Assembly (NCBI RefSeq): GCF_905187505.1
Contig: NZ_CAJJIC010000046.1
Span: forward strand, 1-15,143
DNA length: 15,143 nt
DNA from: an uncultured Mailhella sp.
Lineage (GTDB): Bacteria; Desulfobacterota; Desulfovibrionia; Desulfovibrionales; Desulfovibrionaceae
Direction of reading: 5' to 3'
The notes beneath the pieces were generated by a model. It searched no databases. It was given only the letters and a program-made list of their open reading frames with translations, and was not told where the DNA came from. Position 1 is the stretch's first letter; each line of letters starts with the position of its first letter. The position numbers and the translations under genes were made by a program. Shown here piece after piece: positions 6,010-13,162 of the stretch.

Positions 6010-6050
6010 AGGCCGCGTCCCTCCCCTTATGAGGCGCGGCCTCCCTTTTT
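6010..6050 (+). terminator. Strong intrinsic terminator after the zinc-ribbon gene
   Basis: AGGCCGCG (6010-6017) pairs with CGCGGCCT (6035-6042), and CCTC (6020-6023) with GAGG (6031-6034) inside it. A two-base bulge and a seven-base loop complete the hairpin, followed by CCC and TTTTT (6046-6050). It is about 115 bases past the zinc-ribbon stop and 54 bases before the HAD start. Confidence 0.75.
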
Positions 6051-6103
6051 CCTGCCCGGCGGCCGTCTTTTCTTTCCTCCGATCTTCTGCTATCTGCCTT
6101 TCC

Positions 6104-6796
6104 ATGAATAACCATCCTTCCCCCCTCGCTTCTCCCGGCGACGCCGAGGTGCTTTTTCTTGATCTCGACGGAACGCTTACCGATCCTTCAACAGGCATTA
6201 CCCGCGCCGTCATGTACGCGCTGGAACGCTTCGGCATCCATGAGGAAGATCCGGCAAAGCTCTACCCCTTCATCGGGCCGCCGCTCTACGACTCCTTCAT
6301 GCGCTGCTACGGCTTCGATCTTCCCACGGCCTACAAGGCCATAGAATACTTTCAGGAATACTATTCCCGGCAGGGCATGTACGAAAACGTGCCCTACTCC
6401 GGCATCCGGGAACTCCTGTACGCATGGCAGAGCGAAGGGCGAAAGCTCGTGCTCGCCACGTCCAAGCCGGAAGTGTTTGCCGTGCGCATTCTGGAACGCT
6501 TCGGCATGGCCGACGCCTTCACGCTCATGGCAGGTGGAGACGTTGCCGAAACCCGCGTGGAAAAAAAAATGGTCATCGACTACGCCATGAACCGGCTCGG
6601 ACTTGAAGACTCCCGGGGCTGCCTCATGATCGGCGACAGAAAGTTCGACGTTCTCGGGGCGGCCGAACACGGCATACCGACACTCGGCGTTCTCTACGGC
6701 TTCGGCAGCAAAGAAGAACTTTCACAGGCAGGTGCCTCCTGGCTGGCCGAAGACGTAAGCGAACTCGGCCGACTGCTCTCCGCTCCTCAAGCCTGA
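6104..6796 (+). CDS. HAD family phosphatase, Gph-like
   Basis: A 230-aa haloacid dehalogenase-type hydrolase of the phosphoglycolate phosphatase/5'-nucleotidase-like group. Motif I is FLDLDGTLTD, with nucleophile D20 and acid/base D22. Motif II is the Thr/Ser in VLATSKP (T119/S120). The motif III lysine is K154 or K155, and motif IV is GDRKFD with D178 and D182. An alpha-helical cap occupies about residues 30-100, as in subclass I HADs. The physiological substrate cannot be read from the sequence: phosphoglycolate, a nucleotide or a sugar phosphate are possible. The ATG at 6104 is chosen because the conserved strand begins at about residue 14 and the preceding 50 in-frame codons cross the terminator at 6010-6050. 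No good ribosome binding site is seen. It is flanked by terminators on both sides, so it is probably monocistronic. Confidence 0.87.
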   Translation: MNNHPSPLASPGDAEVLFLDLDGTLTDPSTGITRAVMYALERFGIHEEDPAKLYPFIGPPLYDSFMRCYGFDLPTAYKAIEYFQEYYSRQGMYENVPYSGIRELLYAWQSEGRKLVLATSKPEVFAVRILERFGMADAFTLMAGGDVAETRVEKKMVIDYAMNRLGLEDSRGCLMIGDRKFDVLGAAEHGIPTLGVLYGFGSKEELSQAGASWLAEDVSELGRLLSAPQA

Positions 6797-6891
6797 AAAC
6801 CATGTCCCCCTCCTTGCCGCATCCCGGATGCATTCCGGTCCTCTCCCGGACGGCAGGAGCGAAATGCAGCCGTTCACCCTTAAAATGCCGA

Positions 6892-6932
6892 AGGACGACG
6901 GTCCCCGGAAGGGGGATCGCCGTCCTTTTTTT
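6892..6932 (+). terminator. Intrinsic terminator between the convergent HAD and hslV genes
   Basis: AGGACG (6892-6897) with CGTCCT (6921-6926), and CGGTCCCC (6899-6906) with the following GGGG-ATCG segment, form a long stem interrupted by one A-C mismatch. It is followed by seven T (6926-6932). It is clearly oriented for the HAD gene. It lies just beyond the end of hslV and may also stop the opposite operon, less efficiently, since the T run on that side is displaced. Confidence 0.8.
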
Positions 6933-6952
6933 GCGGGCGTATGGCCTTGAAT

Positions 6953-7492
6953 TTACTTTTCGATGGTTTCCATGGTGAGATGGGTGTTGGTGAACACGCA
7001 GATGTCGGCCGCAATGGCCATGGATTCCTTCACTATTTCTGCAGGCGACATGGACGTGTGACGAAGCAGCGCCCGCGCGGCGGAAAGTGCGTAGGGACCG
7101 CCGGAACCGATGGCGGCCACGCCGTCGTCCGGCTCCACCACGTCGCCCGTGCCGGTGAGAATGAGCGTTCTGTCGGCATCGGCCACCAGAAGCAGCGCTT
7201 CGAGCTTGCGCAGAAACTTGTCCTGTCTCCAGTCCTTGGCCATTTCCACGGCGGCGCGCAAAAGATTGCCGCCCGACTCTTCCAGCTTGGCTTCAAAACG
7301 TTCAAACAGCGTAAAGGCATCCGCCGTGGCTCCGGCAAAACCGGCCACGACCTGACCGCGGTAAAGACGCCGCACCTTTCTGGCCGTATGCTTCATGACC
7401 ATGCTCTGTCCCATGGTCACCTGTCCGTCGCCGCCGATGGCTACGCCATGTTCATTACGTACGGCAAGAATGGTCGTTCCTCTCAATTCCAT
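6953..7492 (-). CDS. hslV: HslV, peptidase subunit of the HslUV protease
   Basis: A 179-aa proteasome-beta-type threonine peptidase that forms the double hexameric core of the ATP-dependent HslUV protease in the cytoplasm. The catalytic residue is expected to be T6 of MELRG|TTILAV after removal of a five-residue propeptide, as in many non-enterobacterial HslV proteins. GGDGQVTMG (20-28), the KVRRLY strand (39-44), GFAGATADAFTLFERFE and KDWRQDKFLRKLEALL are family hallmarks. IGSGGPYALSAARAL is the conserved C-terminal segment. AGGAG about seven bases upstream supports the start. It lies 14 bases after the BepA-like protease gene and is probably the last gene of a cysS-protease-hslV operon. The usual partner, hslU, is not adjacent. 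Confidence 0.95.
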   Translation of the reverse strand: MELRGTTILAVRNEHGVAIGGDGQVTMGQSMVMKHTARKVRRLYRGQVVAGFAGATADAFTLFERFEAKLEESGGNLLRAAVEMAKDWRQDKFLRKLEALLLVADADRTLILTGTGDVVEPDDGVAAIGSGGPYALSAARALLRHTSMSPAEIVKESMAIAADICVFTNTHLTMETIEK

Positions 7493-7506
7493 CGCTATCT
7501 CCTGCC

Positions 7507-8922
7507 CTATCGGGCTTCTTTCATGATTTTGGCGCGTTCCGCAGCCTTTTTCTCATAATCTTTGACGGCGTTCTTTTCCTGCGGGCTGCGGGCCGCGCTC
7601 TTCGCCTTTTCCAGCCAGTTGTCCGCCTTGCGCTGATCATTGACATAAAGCGACGCGTAGGCAAGGTGCAGATAGCCCTCGCTCAGCCTGTTGACCGCAC
7701 CGAGGGAACGCCCGTAATAGGTGTGCACCTCACTGTCCTCCGGCACATAGCGCAGCACTTCACGATAGCGCTGCTGAGCTCCGGCCCTGTCTCCCGAGTC
7801 GTCGAGAATGCGGGCATAGAAGAAAAGCCCGTAGAAATCGCCGGGGTACAGGCGAAGCGCCTTTTCAAGGTACCGGCGGGCACGATTGATGTCTCCGCCC
7901 TTGGTGTACTCAAAGATTCCGGCCTCACGCAGAATGAGCGCATCATCGGGAGCAAGTCTGAGCGCGGACTGAAAAAAGCTCTCCGCATCTCTGATGCGGT
8001 TCTGCCTCGCCGCAAGCATGCCCCTGCCCATGAGGCTGACAGCATCCTTGTCCCCGCCTCCGGCAAAAATCTGCTCCGCATGGGCGGCATCGCCGTGCCT
8101 CGCCCAGAGCAGCGCCTTCACGCGGAGGAATCGCGCATCATCCTCCTTGCGATTTCTGAGTTCCGCGGGCATGGTCTGAATGTCGGCCCGCAGCCTGGAA
8201 AGACGGACATCCAGATCCGGGTGCGTGGAAAGGTAGGTGGGGACGGCGGAAGAACCGCCCCAGTCCTGAGACTTCAGCACCTCGAACGCTCCGCCCAGCC
8301 CCTGAGGATTGTACCCGGCGTTCACCAGATACCGGAGTCCGAAGCGGTCGGCATCGTCTTCATCAAGGCGGCTGTAGTTCAGCATGGCAGAAGAACCCGC
8401 GGCCATGCTTCCCATCATGGCCGCGCCCCCGGCGTTTCCGCCTCCGGAAAGACCGGCGGCCACACCTGCCACCACACCGAGAAGCGACGCCAGAGAAATG
8501 ACTCTGCCGCGCTCCAGGCGTCCGGCAATGTGCCGCTGCGTGACGTGGGCTATTTCGTGGGAAAGCACTCCGGCGAGCTCGGATTCGTGATTCAGGTGCA
8601 TGATGAGCCCGGAAAACACGAATACGAAGCCGCCGGGAGCGGCAAAGGCATTCAACGAGTTGTGCAGAACGACGTTGGCCGGGAACTTGTACGGCTGCGG
8701 AGGAAGCGTTTTTACAATGCGGTCCACAACGCCCTGCACGTAATCGTGCACCACCGGATCTTCGATGATGGGCATGGTAGACTTGACCAGGACTTCAAAT
8801 TCCCGGCCCATCTTCATTTCGTCCTGAAGCGTAAAGTCCCCGAAGAGCGCCGCCTCTGCCTGCACGGGCGAAAAAAGCATGCCGACCATGCACACTGCGG
8901 CCATCACGGAACGTAGTCGCAT
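7507..8922 (-). CDS. BepA-like M48 metalloprotease with TPR repeats
   Basis: A 471-aa exported zinc metalloprotease resembling E. coli BepA (YfgC), the periplasmic protease/chaperone that supports outer membrane protein and LPS-transporter assembly. The ATG at 8922 begins a signal peptide (MRLRSVMAAVCM..., probably cleaved near residue 24). An upstream in-frame ATG at 8964 would overlap cysS and hide it. The zinc site is SHEIAHVTQRH (H122, E123, H126) with the third ligand E188 in SRLDEDDADRFG. A Gly/Ala-rich hydrophobic segment at about 142-180 separates them, as usual in the family. The C-terminal half (about 270-460) reads as repeated TPR-like helix pairs, for example AESFFQSALRLAPDDALILREAG. 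It lies 26 bases after cysS and 14 before hslV. Confidence 0.88.
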   Translation of the reverse strand: MRLRSVMAAVCMVGMLFSPVQAEAALFGDFTLQDEMKMGREFEVLVKSTMPIIEDPVVHDYVQGVVDRIVKTLPPQPYKFPANVVLHNSLNAFAAPGGFVFVFSGLIMHLNHESELAGVLSHEIAHVTQRHIAGRLERGRVISLASLLGVVAGVAAGLSGGGNAGGAAMMGSMAAGSSAMLNYSRLDEDDADRFGLRYLVNAGYNPQGLGGAFEVLKSQDWGGSSAVPTYLSTHPDLDVRLSRLRADIQTMPAELRNRKEDDARFLRVKALLWARHGDAAHAEQIFAGGGDKDAVSLMGRGMLAARQNRIRDAESFFQSALRLAPDDALILREAGIFEYTKGGDINRARRYLEKALRLYPGDFYGLFFYARILDDSGDRAGAQQRYREVLRYVPEDSEVHTYYGRSLGAVNRLSEGYLHLAYASLYVNDQRKADNWLEKAKSAARSPQEKNAVKDYEKKAAERAKIMKEAR

Positions 8923-8948
8923 CACAGTTTTCCCGGCCTTCCGGCCTG

Positions 8949-10406
8949 TCAGGCGATATCCCACACCGCGCCCGAGGGCGTATCGCGCACTTCTATGCCC
9001 ATGGCCTCAAGCGCGTCACGGGTCGCGTCGGACCTGGCAAAATCCTTGGCGGCGCGGGCTTCGGCGCGTTCCGCCATGAGTTCCATCACCTTGTTCACGT
9101 CAATGCCGGCACGCTTTGCACGGGTATCGCGCAGCTCTTCCAGAAATTCCGAAGGTTCCCTGCCGAAAACGCCGAGAACTTCGGACCACACGCCGGCAAG
9201 AGCCGTGAAGCGCGCCAGAAGATCCCGTATGCCTTCCTTGTTGCGCAGGCCCTTGTCTTCAAGAATGCGGTTCATGAGACGAATCATGCCGAAAACATGG
9301 CCGAGCGCGCCGGCCGTGTTCAGATCATCGTCCATGGCCTCGAAAAAGCCTTTTTCCAACATGTCGAACTCATCCAGCACCGAGGCCGGAGTCTCGCCCT
9401 TTTTCCAGGACTCGCGAAGAGAGGCGACATGCGTGTCACGCAGGCATTCATACACGCGCTTGAGCGCGCGTTCCGCCTCATCCAGCCCTTCAAAGCTGAA
9501 ATCTATGGGGCTGCGATAATGCTTGCCCAGCAGGAAGAACCTCAGCGTTTCCGGCTGACGATGTTCCAGAATGTCGCGAATCGTCTTGAAGTTGTTCAGG
9601 GACTTGGACATTTTTTCGGAGTTGATCTGCACAAAGCCGTTGTGCACCCAGAACCGGGCAAGCTCCTTGCCCGTCGAGGCCTCGCTCTGAGCTATTTCGT
9701 TCTCATGGTGGGGAAAGATGAGATCCTGACCGCCGCCGTGAATGTCGAGCGGCAGGTCGAGATTCTTCTTGCTCATGGCGGAGCATTCCAGATGCCAGCC
9801 GGGACGCCCCTTTCCCCACGGGCTTTCCCAGAAGGGTTCGCCGGGCTTGGCGGCCTTCCAGAGGGCGAAATCCAGAGGATCTTCCTTCTCTTCTCCTATG
9901 GCGATGCGCGCACCGGACCGCAGATCGTCCACGTCTCTGCCGGACAGCTTGCCGTATCCGGGGAAGGAGCGGACGCGGAAGTACACGTCGCCGGACGGAA
10001 CGGGGTAGGCGTGTCCCCCGTCGATGAGCGTCTGAATCAGCGTCTGCATCTCGCCTATGTATTCCGTGGCCCGGGGCTCGATGTCGGCCCGGCGGACATT
10101 GAGGCGATCCATGTCCTCATGGAAGGCGGCTATGTAGGTTTCGGCAATTTCCGTGCAGGTCTTGCCCTCGCGGTTGGCACGGGCAATGATCTTGTCGTCC
10201 ACGTCGGTGAAGTTGCGGACAAAGGTCACGTCGTAGCCGAGATGCCGCAGATAGCGGTTCAGCACATCGAACACCACCGCGGAGCGGGCATGGCCGATGT
10301 GACTGAGATCATAGGCCGTGATGCCGCAGGCGTACATGCCGACCTTGCCGGCGTGACGAGGCTCGAAATTTTCCTTGCGGCGAGTCATGGTATTATACAA
10401 CTGCAT
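8949..10406 (-). CDS. cysS: Cysteinyl-tRNA synthetase
   Basis: A 485-aa class I aminoacyl-tRNA synthetase that charges tRNA-Cys in the cytoplasm. The HIGH motif is at 36-39 in YDLSHIGHARS, preceded by MYACGIT with the zinc ligand C27. Further family marks are NFTDVDDKIIARA, the HGGGQDLIFPHHENEIAQSE block (zinc and cysteine binding) and the KMSKS loop in EKMSKSLNNF. Length matches the family (about 460-490 aa). The ATG at 10406 is chosen because it begins MQLYNT, the usual CysRS start, and GGAG lies about nine bases upstream. The frame stays open for 126 codons upstream, but that stretch has no protein character and contains hairpins. It is probably the first gene of an operon with the M48 protease and hslV. 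Confidence 0.95.
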   Translation of the reverse strand: MQLYNTMTRRKENFEPRHAGKVGMYACGITAYDLSHIGHARSAVVFDVLNRYLRHLGYDVTFVRNFTDVDDKIIARANREGKTCTEIAETYIAAFHEDMDRLNVRRADIEPRATEYIGEMQTLIQTLIDGGHAYPVPSGDVYFRVRSFPGYGKLSGRDVDDLRSGARIAIGEEKEDPLDFALWKAAKPGEPFWESPWGKGRPGWHLECSAMSKKNLDLPLDIHGGGQDLIFPHHENEIAQSEASTGKELARFWVHNGFVQINSEKMSKSLNNFKTIRDILEHRQPETLRFFLLGKHYRSPIDFSFEGLDEAERALKRVYECLRDTHVASLRESWKKGETPASVLDEFDMLEKGFFEAMDDDLNTAGALGHVFGMIRLMNRILEDKGLRNKEGIRDLLARFTALAGVWSEVLGVFGREPSEFLEELRDTRAKRAGIDVNKVMELMAERAEARAAKDFARSDATRDALEAMGIEVRDTPSGAVWDIA

Positions 10407-10752
10407 GGGTCTTCTCCCGTGTTGCGCTCTTGTGATGACGTGCCCGGCATTGAGCCCTGGGCGCGGATGCCGACCTTTCATCCCAGGAGAAAAGGCCGTA
10501 CCTGTATTAAATAAATCTTCATCCGGTCCCGTCCAGAGCAGCGACGGGGCCGGATGAACAAAAAGAACATTTTTCTTCCGGCCGCGAACAGACGCGCTCT
10601 TTTCCCGGTCGAAGACACTTCCCGGCATGTGCCGGAAGAAGAAAGCTCGTTTTCCGCCTTTCAAGCGTCCGCATTCTCTGCCGATCATATCGGAAGGGCC
10701 GTGCGTTCGCTCCGAGAACTTCTCTTCAGAACGCGGTCCGCCGGACGCGGCG
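10407..10752 (-). other. Structured intergenic region between gltX and cysS
   Basis: This 346-base stretch after the gltX terminator is the likely site of the cysS promoter and leader, but no promoter boxes could be placed with confidence. An AT-rich patch TTTATTTAATA on the minus strand (about 10515-10505) is the only hint. It holds several inverted repeats, the largest at 10518-10558. Others are CTTCCCGGCA/TGCCGGAAG near 10618-10638 and a GC-rich one near 10733-10750. No T-box, tRNA-like or known riboswitch signature was recognised. Confidence 0.4.
10518..10558. repeat. 16-bp inverted repeat upstream of cysS
   Basis: TTCATCCGGTCCCGTC (10518-10533) pairs with GACGGGGCCGGATGAA (10543-10558) around a nine-base loop. 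All pairs are Watson-Crick except one at 10527/10549, which is U-G in a plus-strand RNA and A-C in a minus-strand RNA. On the minus strand it is followed by GATTTATTTAATA, a broken U tract. It may be an attenuator, a secondary terminator for gltX readthrough, or a processing site. Confidence 0.55.
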
Positions 10753-10787
10753 AAAAAACGGATGGAAGCGCTCAGCACTTCCATCCG
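10753..10787 (-). terminator. Strong intrinsic terminator of gltX
   Basis: On the minus strand CGGATGGAAGTGC and GCGCTTCCATCCG form a 13-bp stem with one G-T wobble and a TGA triloop, followed by six T (plus-strand A run 10753-10758). It starts five bases after the gltX stop codon. It separates gltX transcriptionally from cysS. Confidence 0.92.
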
Positions 10788-10792
10788 CAGGA

Positions 10793-12184
10793 TTACTTCG
10801 ACGCCCGTTCAATGCGCTTCAGGCTTTCCTCCCTGCCGAGTCCGACCATGACGTCGTGCACGGAAGGACCGCCCGCAAGGCCGGTAAGCGCGGAACGCAG
10901 AGGCGGGCCGACCTGCTTGAACTTGAGTCCGCCCTTCTCCACGTATTCATGCAGAAGCTTGTCCAGCGCCTCGCCGTTGAACTCAGGCATGGCGGCGATC
11001 ATGTCATGAAGCACGGTAAGCTGATGCTTGCCGTCCTCGTTCAGAGCCTTCATGGCCTTCTCTTCAATGACCAGCTCTTCGGCAGGCTTGAAGTAGATGG
11101 TGAGCGCCTGGGCCAGCGCCGCAAGGTCGGAGGCGCGCTCGATATACATGGGAAGCAGAGGCTCGATTTTTTCCACGGGTTCGTCGTATCCCAGCTTTTC
11201 AAGGAACGGACGCACCATGGCGGCAAGCTGAGGGAGCGGCGTGTTGCGCAGGTAATGGGCGTTGAGCCACTTCAGCTTTTCGGGGTCGAAAGCCGCAGGA
11301 GAGCTGTTCAGATTGTTGCCGTCGAAAAGCTCCACCAGTTCCTTGAGCGAAAAGATTTCCTGATCGCCGTGCGACCAGCCCAGACGAACCAGGTAGTTCA
11401 CCAGAGCCTGAGGCAGCAGCCCGTCCTGCTCGTACTCGATGACGGCGCGGGCTCCGTGGCGCTTGGAGAGCTTCTGATGGTCGGGACCGCAGATCATGGG
11501 CACATGACCGAAGGTAGGCACGTCGAAACCGAGGGCATGATACAGAAGAATCTGCTTGGGCGTGTTGGAAACATGGTCGTCGCCGCGCAGAACGTGCGTG
11601 ACGCCCATGTCGTGGTCGTCGACCACCACGGCAAGGTTGTAGGTGGGCATGCCGTCGGTACGACGCAGCACCATGTCGTCAAGCTCGGAGACATCCACGG
11701 AAATGGTGCCCTTCACCATGTCGTTGAACACGATGCGCCCCTCGTCCGGCACGCGCAGACGCACGACCCTGCCGGGTCCGGCCGTCAGACCGCGGTCGCG
11801 GCACTTGCCGTTGTAGCGGGGCTTTTCGCCTCTGGCGCGGGCCACTTCACGCATGGCTTCCACTTCTTCGGGAGTGCAGTCGCACCAGTAGGCGTGGCCG
11901 GTCTCCAGAAGTCTGTCGATATGGGCGTTGTAAATGTCAAGACGCTTGCTCTGATAGGTCAGGTCGCCGTCCCAGTCCAACCCGAGCCACTTCATGGAAG
12001 CAAGGATGGAATCGGTATATTCCTGTCTGGAACGCGTAGCGTCGGTATCCTCAATGCGCAGGCGGAACTCGCCGCCGTAATGGCGGGCAAGAAGCCAGCA
12101 GAAAATGGCGGTCCGGCCGCCGCCGATATGCAGATGACCGGTGGGGCTGGGAGCAAATCTCGTAACGACTTTCATGATGCTCAT
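10793..12184 (-). CDS. gltX: Glutamyl-tRNA synthetase
   Basis: A 463-aa class I synthetase that attaches glutamate to tRNA-Glu (and in some bacteria tRNA-Gln). The HIGH-equivalent is RFAPSPTGHLHIGGGRTA, with HIGG at 19-22. The KMSKS-equivalent is KLSKRHG beginning at 238. A zinc site typical of the bacterial enzyme is visible as C101-D-C103, Y124 and C128. DDHDMGVTHVLRGDDHVSNTP at about 189-209 is the tRNA acceptor/active-site block. Length is usual for the family. Two ATG starts three codons apart (12184 and 12175) are possible and neither has a clear ribosome binding site; MKVVTRFAPSPTG from the second is the more usual N-terminus. It lies 75 bases downstream of the DUF2156 gene, with no obvious terminator between, and ends in a strong terminator. 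Confidence 0.95.
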   Translation of the reverse strand: MSIMKVVTRFAPSPTGHLHIGGGRTAIFCWLLARHYGGEFRLRIEDTDATRSRQEYTDSILASMKWLGLDWDGDLTYQSKRLDIYNAHIDRLLETGHAYWCDCTPEEVEAMREVARARGEKPRYNGKCRDRGLTAGPGRVVRLRVPDEGRIVFNDMVKGTISVDVSELDDMVLRRTDGMPTYNLAVVVDDHDMGVTHVLRGDDHVSNTPKQILLYHALGFDVPTFGHVPMICGPDHQKLSKRHGARAVIEYEQDGLLPQALVNYLVRLGWSHGDQEIFSLKELVELFDGNNLNSSPAAFDPEKLKWLNAHYLRNTPLPQLAAMVRPFLEKLGYDEPVEKIEPLLPMYIERASDLAALAQALTIYFKPAEELVIEEKAMKALNEDGKHQLTVLHDMIAAMPEFNGEALDKLLHEYVEKGGLKFKQVGPPLRSALTGLAGGPSVHDVMVGLGREESLKRIERASK

Positions 12185-12259
12185 CCGAATAATCAGAAGG
12201 TTATGTAAAAGGAAGCGAAACCAAAGGGACTATCGCCGCTTCCGTTGGCGGCCATGATA

Positions 12260-13162
12260 CTACTCCGCATCCGAAGCTATGACAAGCCGACTTTTTTTCA
12301 GAAACCCCACGGGGTTGTAGGTTTCCTTGGCCTGGCGAAGCCCGGGCTCGTCCATGTCCTGTTCCCTGTTTATGAGGGAAACGTCCTGTGCGGAGTGACT
12401 TACAAATGCCTGATTGATGGCCTGATAGACCCCTTTGAGCTCCGCCTGAACCTTTTCAAAATGCACGACCATCATGTCGCCCACCTTCTCGCCCACGGCA
12501 AAGGCACCTATCTTGTCTTCCACGTACAGCGCCCCTCCGACCAGTCCGGGCAACCGGTCCCAGTTGCCGACCACGCGAAAAATGGCCTCGTTTTCCGCCT
12601 GAAGCGACGGACTGTTTTCACAGTCCCGCCATTTGCACCATTCTTCCTGAAGACGAAGCACGTGCTCGATGCCGTCGGGGTTGGCGACGTCGCCGAGGGC
12701 ACGGTAGTCCTCGCCGTAGCGGCGGCGATAGCCGTTGACGTGCGTCTTCTTCTTGTGAAACTTCGCGCCGGGCAGTTCGGCAAGCTCATTTCTGTCGTAC
12801 AGGTACTCCCACTGACCGCGGTCATTCTCGGCCGTCACACGACTGCCGAGCGCCTCGGTGAGCAGAGCCGTCAGAACCTCAGGCACGCGAAAAAGCTCCA
12901 CGCCCCCGCGAATTTCAGGCTGAGCAGCCCAGTCCGCGGCATTCCAGTCGCCCACGGGGGCCCAGTAGCGAACCTCTGGTCTGGTCTGACAGATCCAGCA
13001 CAGACCGTCGCGGAAGGACAGTCCCAGTCCGAAATGCTCCGCCCAGCCCCAGAGATTGGTAAAGGTCAGATCGGCCGTGGGCTGCGGCGTGCGTTCAAAG
13101 AGACGATGATAGTCGTCATACAGATCGAGAGTCACCGGGACATAGCCGGAAGGAAGGTTCAT
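12260..13162 (-). CDS. DUF2156 family protein (LPG synthase C-terminal-like, GNAT-related)
   Basis: A 300-aa cytoplasmic protein of the DUF2156/phosphatidylglycerol lysyltransferase C-terminal-like family, built from tandem GNAT-like folds. Characteristic stretches are the N-terminal DLTFTNLWGWAEHFGL (31-46) and the central ELPGAKFHKKKTHVNGYRRRYG at 129-150. The membrane domain of the full MprF/LPG synthase is absent, so the protein is soluble. It may transfer an aminoacyl or acyl group, but the substrate is not established for such stand-alone proteins. The ATG at 13162 has AAGGAG five bases upstream and overlaps the MATE stop codon in an ATGA. An earlier in-frame start 26 codons upstream lies inside the MATE gene. 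The overlap implies translational coupling to the transporter. Confidence 0.83.
   Translation of the reverse strand: MNLPSGYVPVTLDLYDDYHRLFERTPQPTADLTFTNLWGWAEHFGLGLSFRDGLCWICQTRPEVRYWAPVGDWNAADWAAQPEIRGGVELFRVPEVLTALLTEALGSRVTAENDRGQWEYLYDRNELAELPGAKFHKKKTHVNGYRRRYGEDYRALGDVANPDGIEHVLRLQEEWCKWRDCENSPSLQAENEAIFRVVGNWDRLPGLVGGALYVEDKIGAFAVGEKVGDMMVVHFEKVQAELKGVYQAINQAFVSHSAQDVSLINREQDMDEPGLRQAKETYNPVGFLKKSRLVIASDAE

Noticed and set aside
6829..6841. GCATC-CCG-GATGC inverted repeat after the HAD gene
   Set aside because: It is too short and has no T run. The real terminator is at 6892-6932.
10725..10745. GGCGGACCGCG on the minus strand resembling the T-box conserved core
   Set aside because: There is no room upstream for a specifier stem, since gltX ends just before it, and the match is short and GC-rich, as expected by chance.
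10407..10784. 126-codon N-terminal extension of cysS
   Set aside because: It has no resemblance to CysRS, crosses several hairpins, and the family N-terminus begins at the ATG at 10406.
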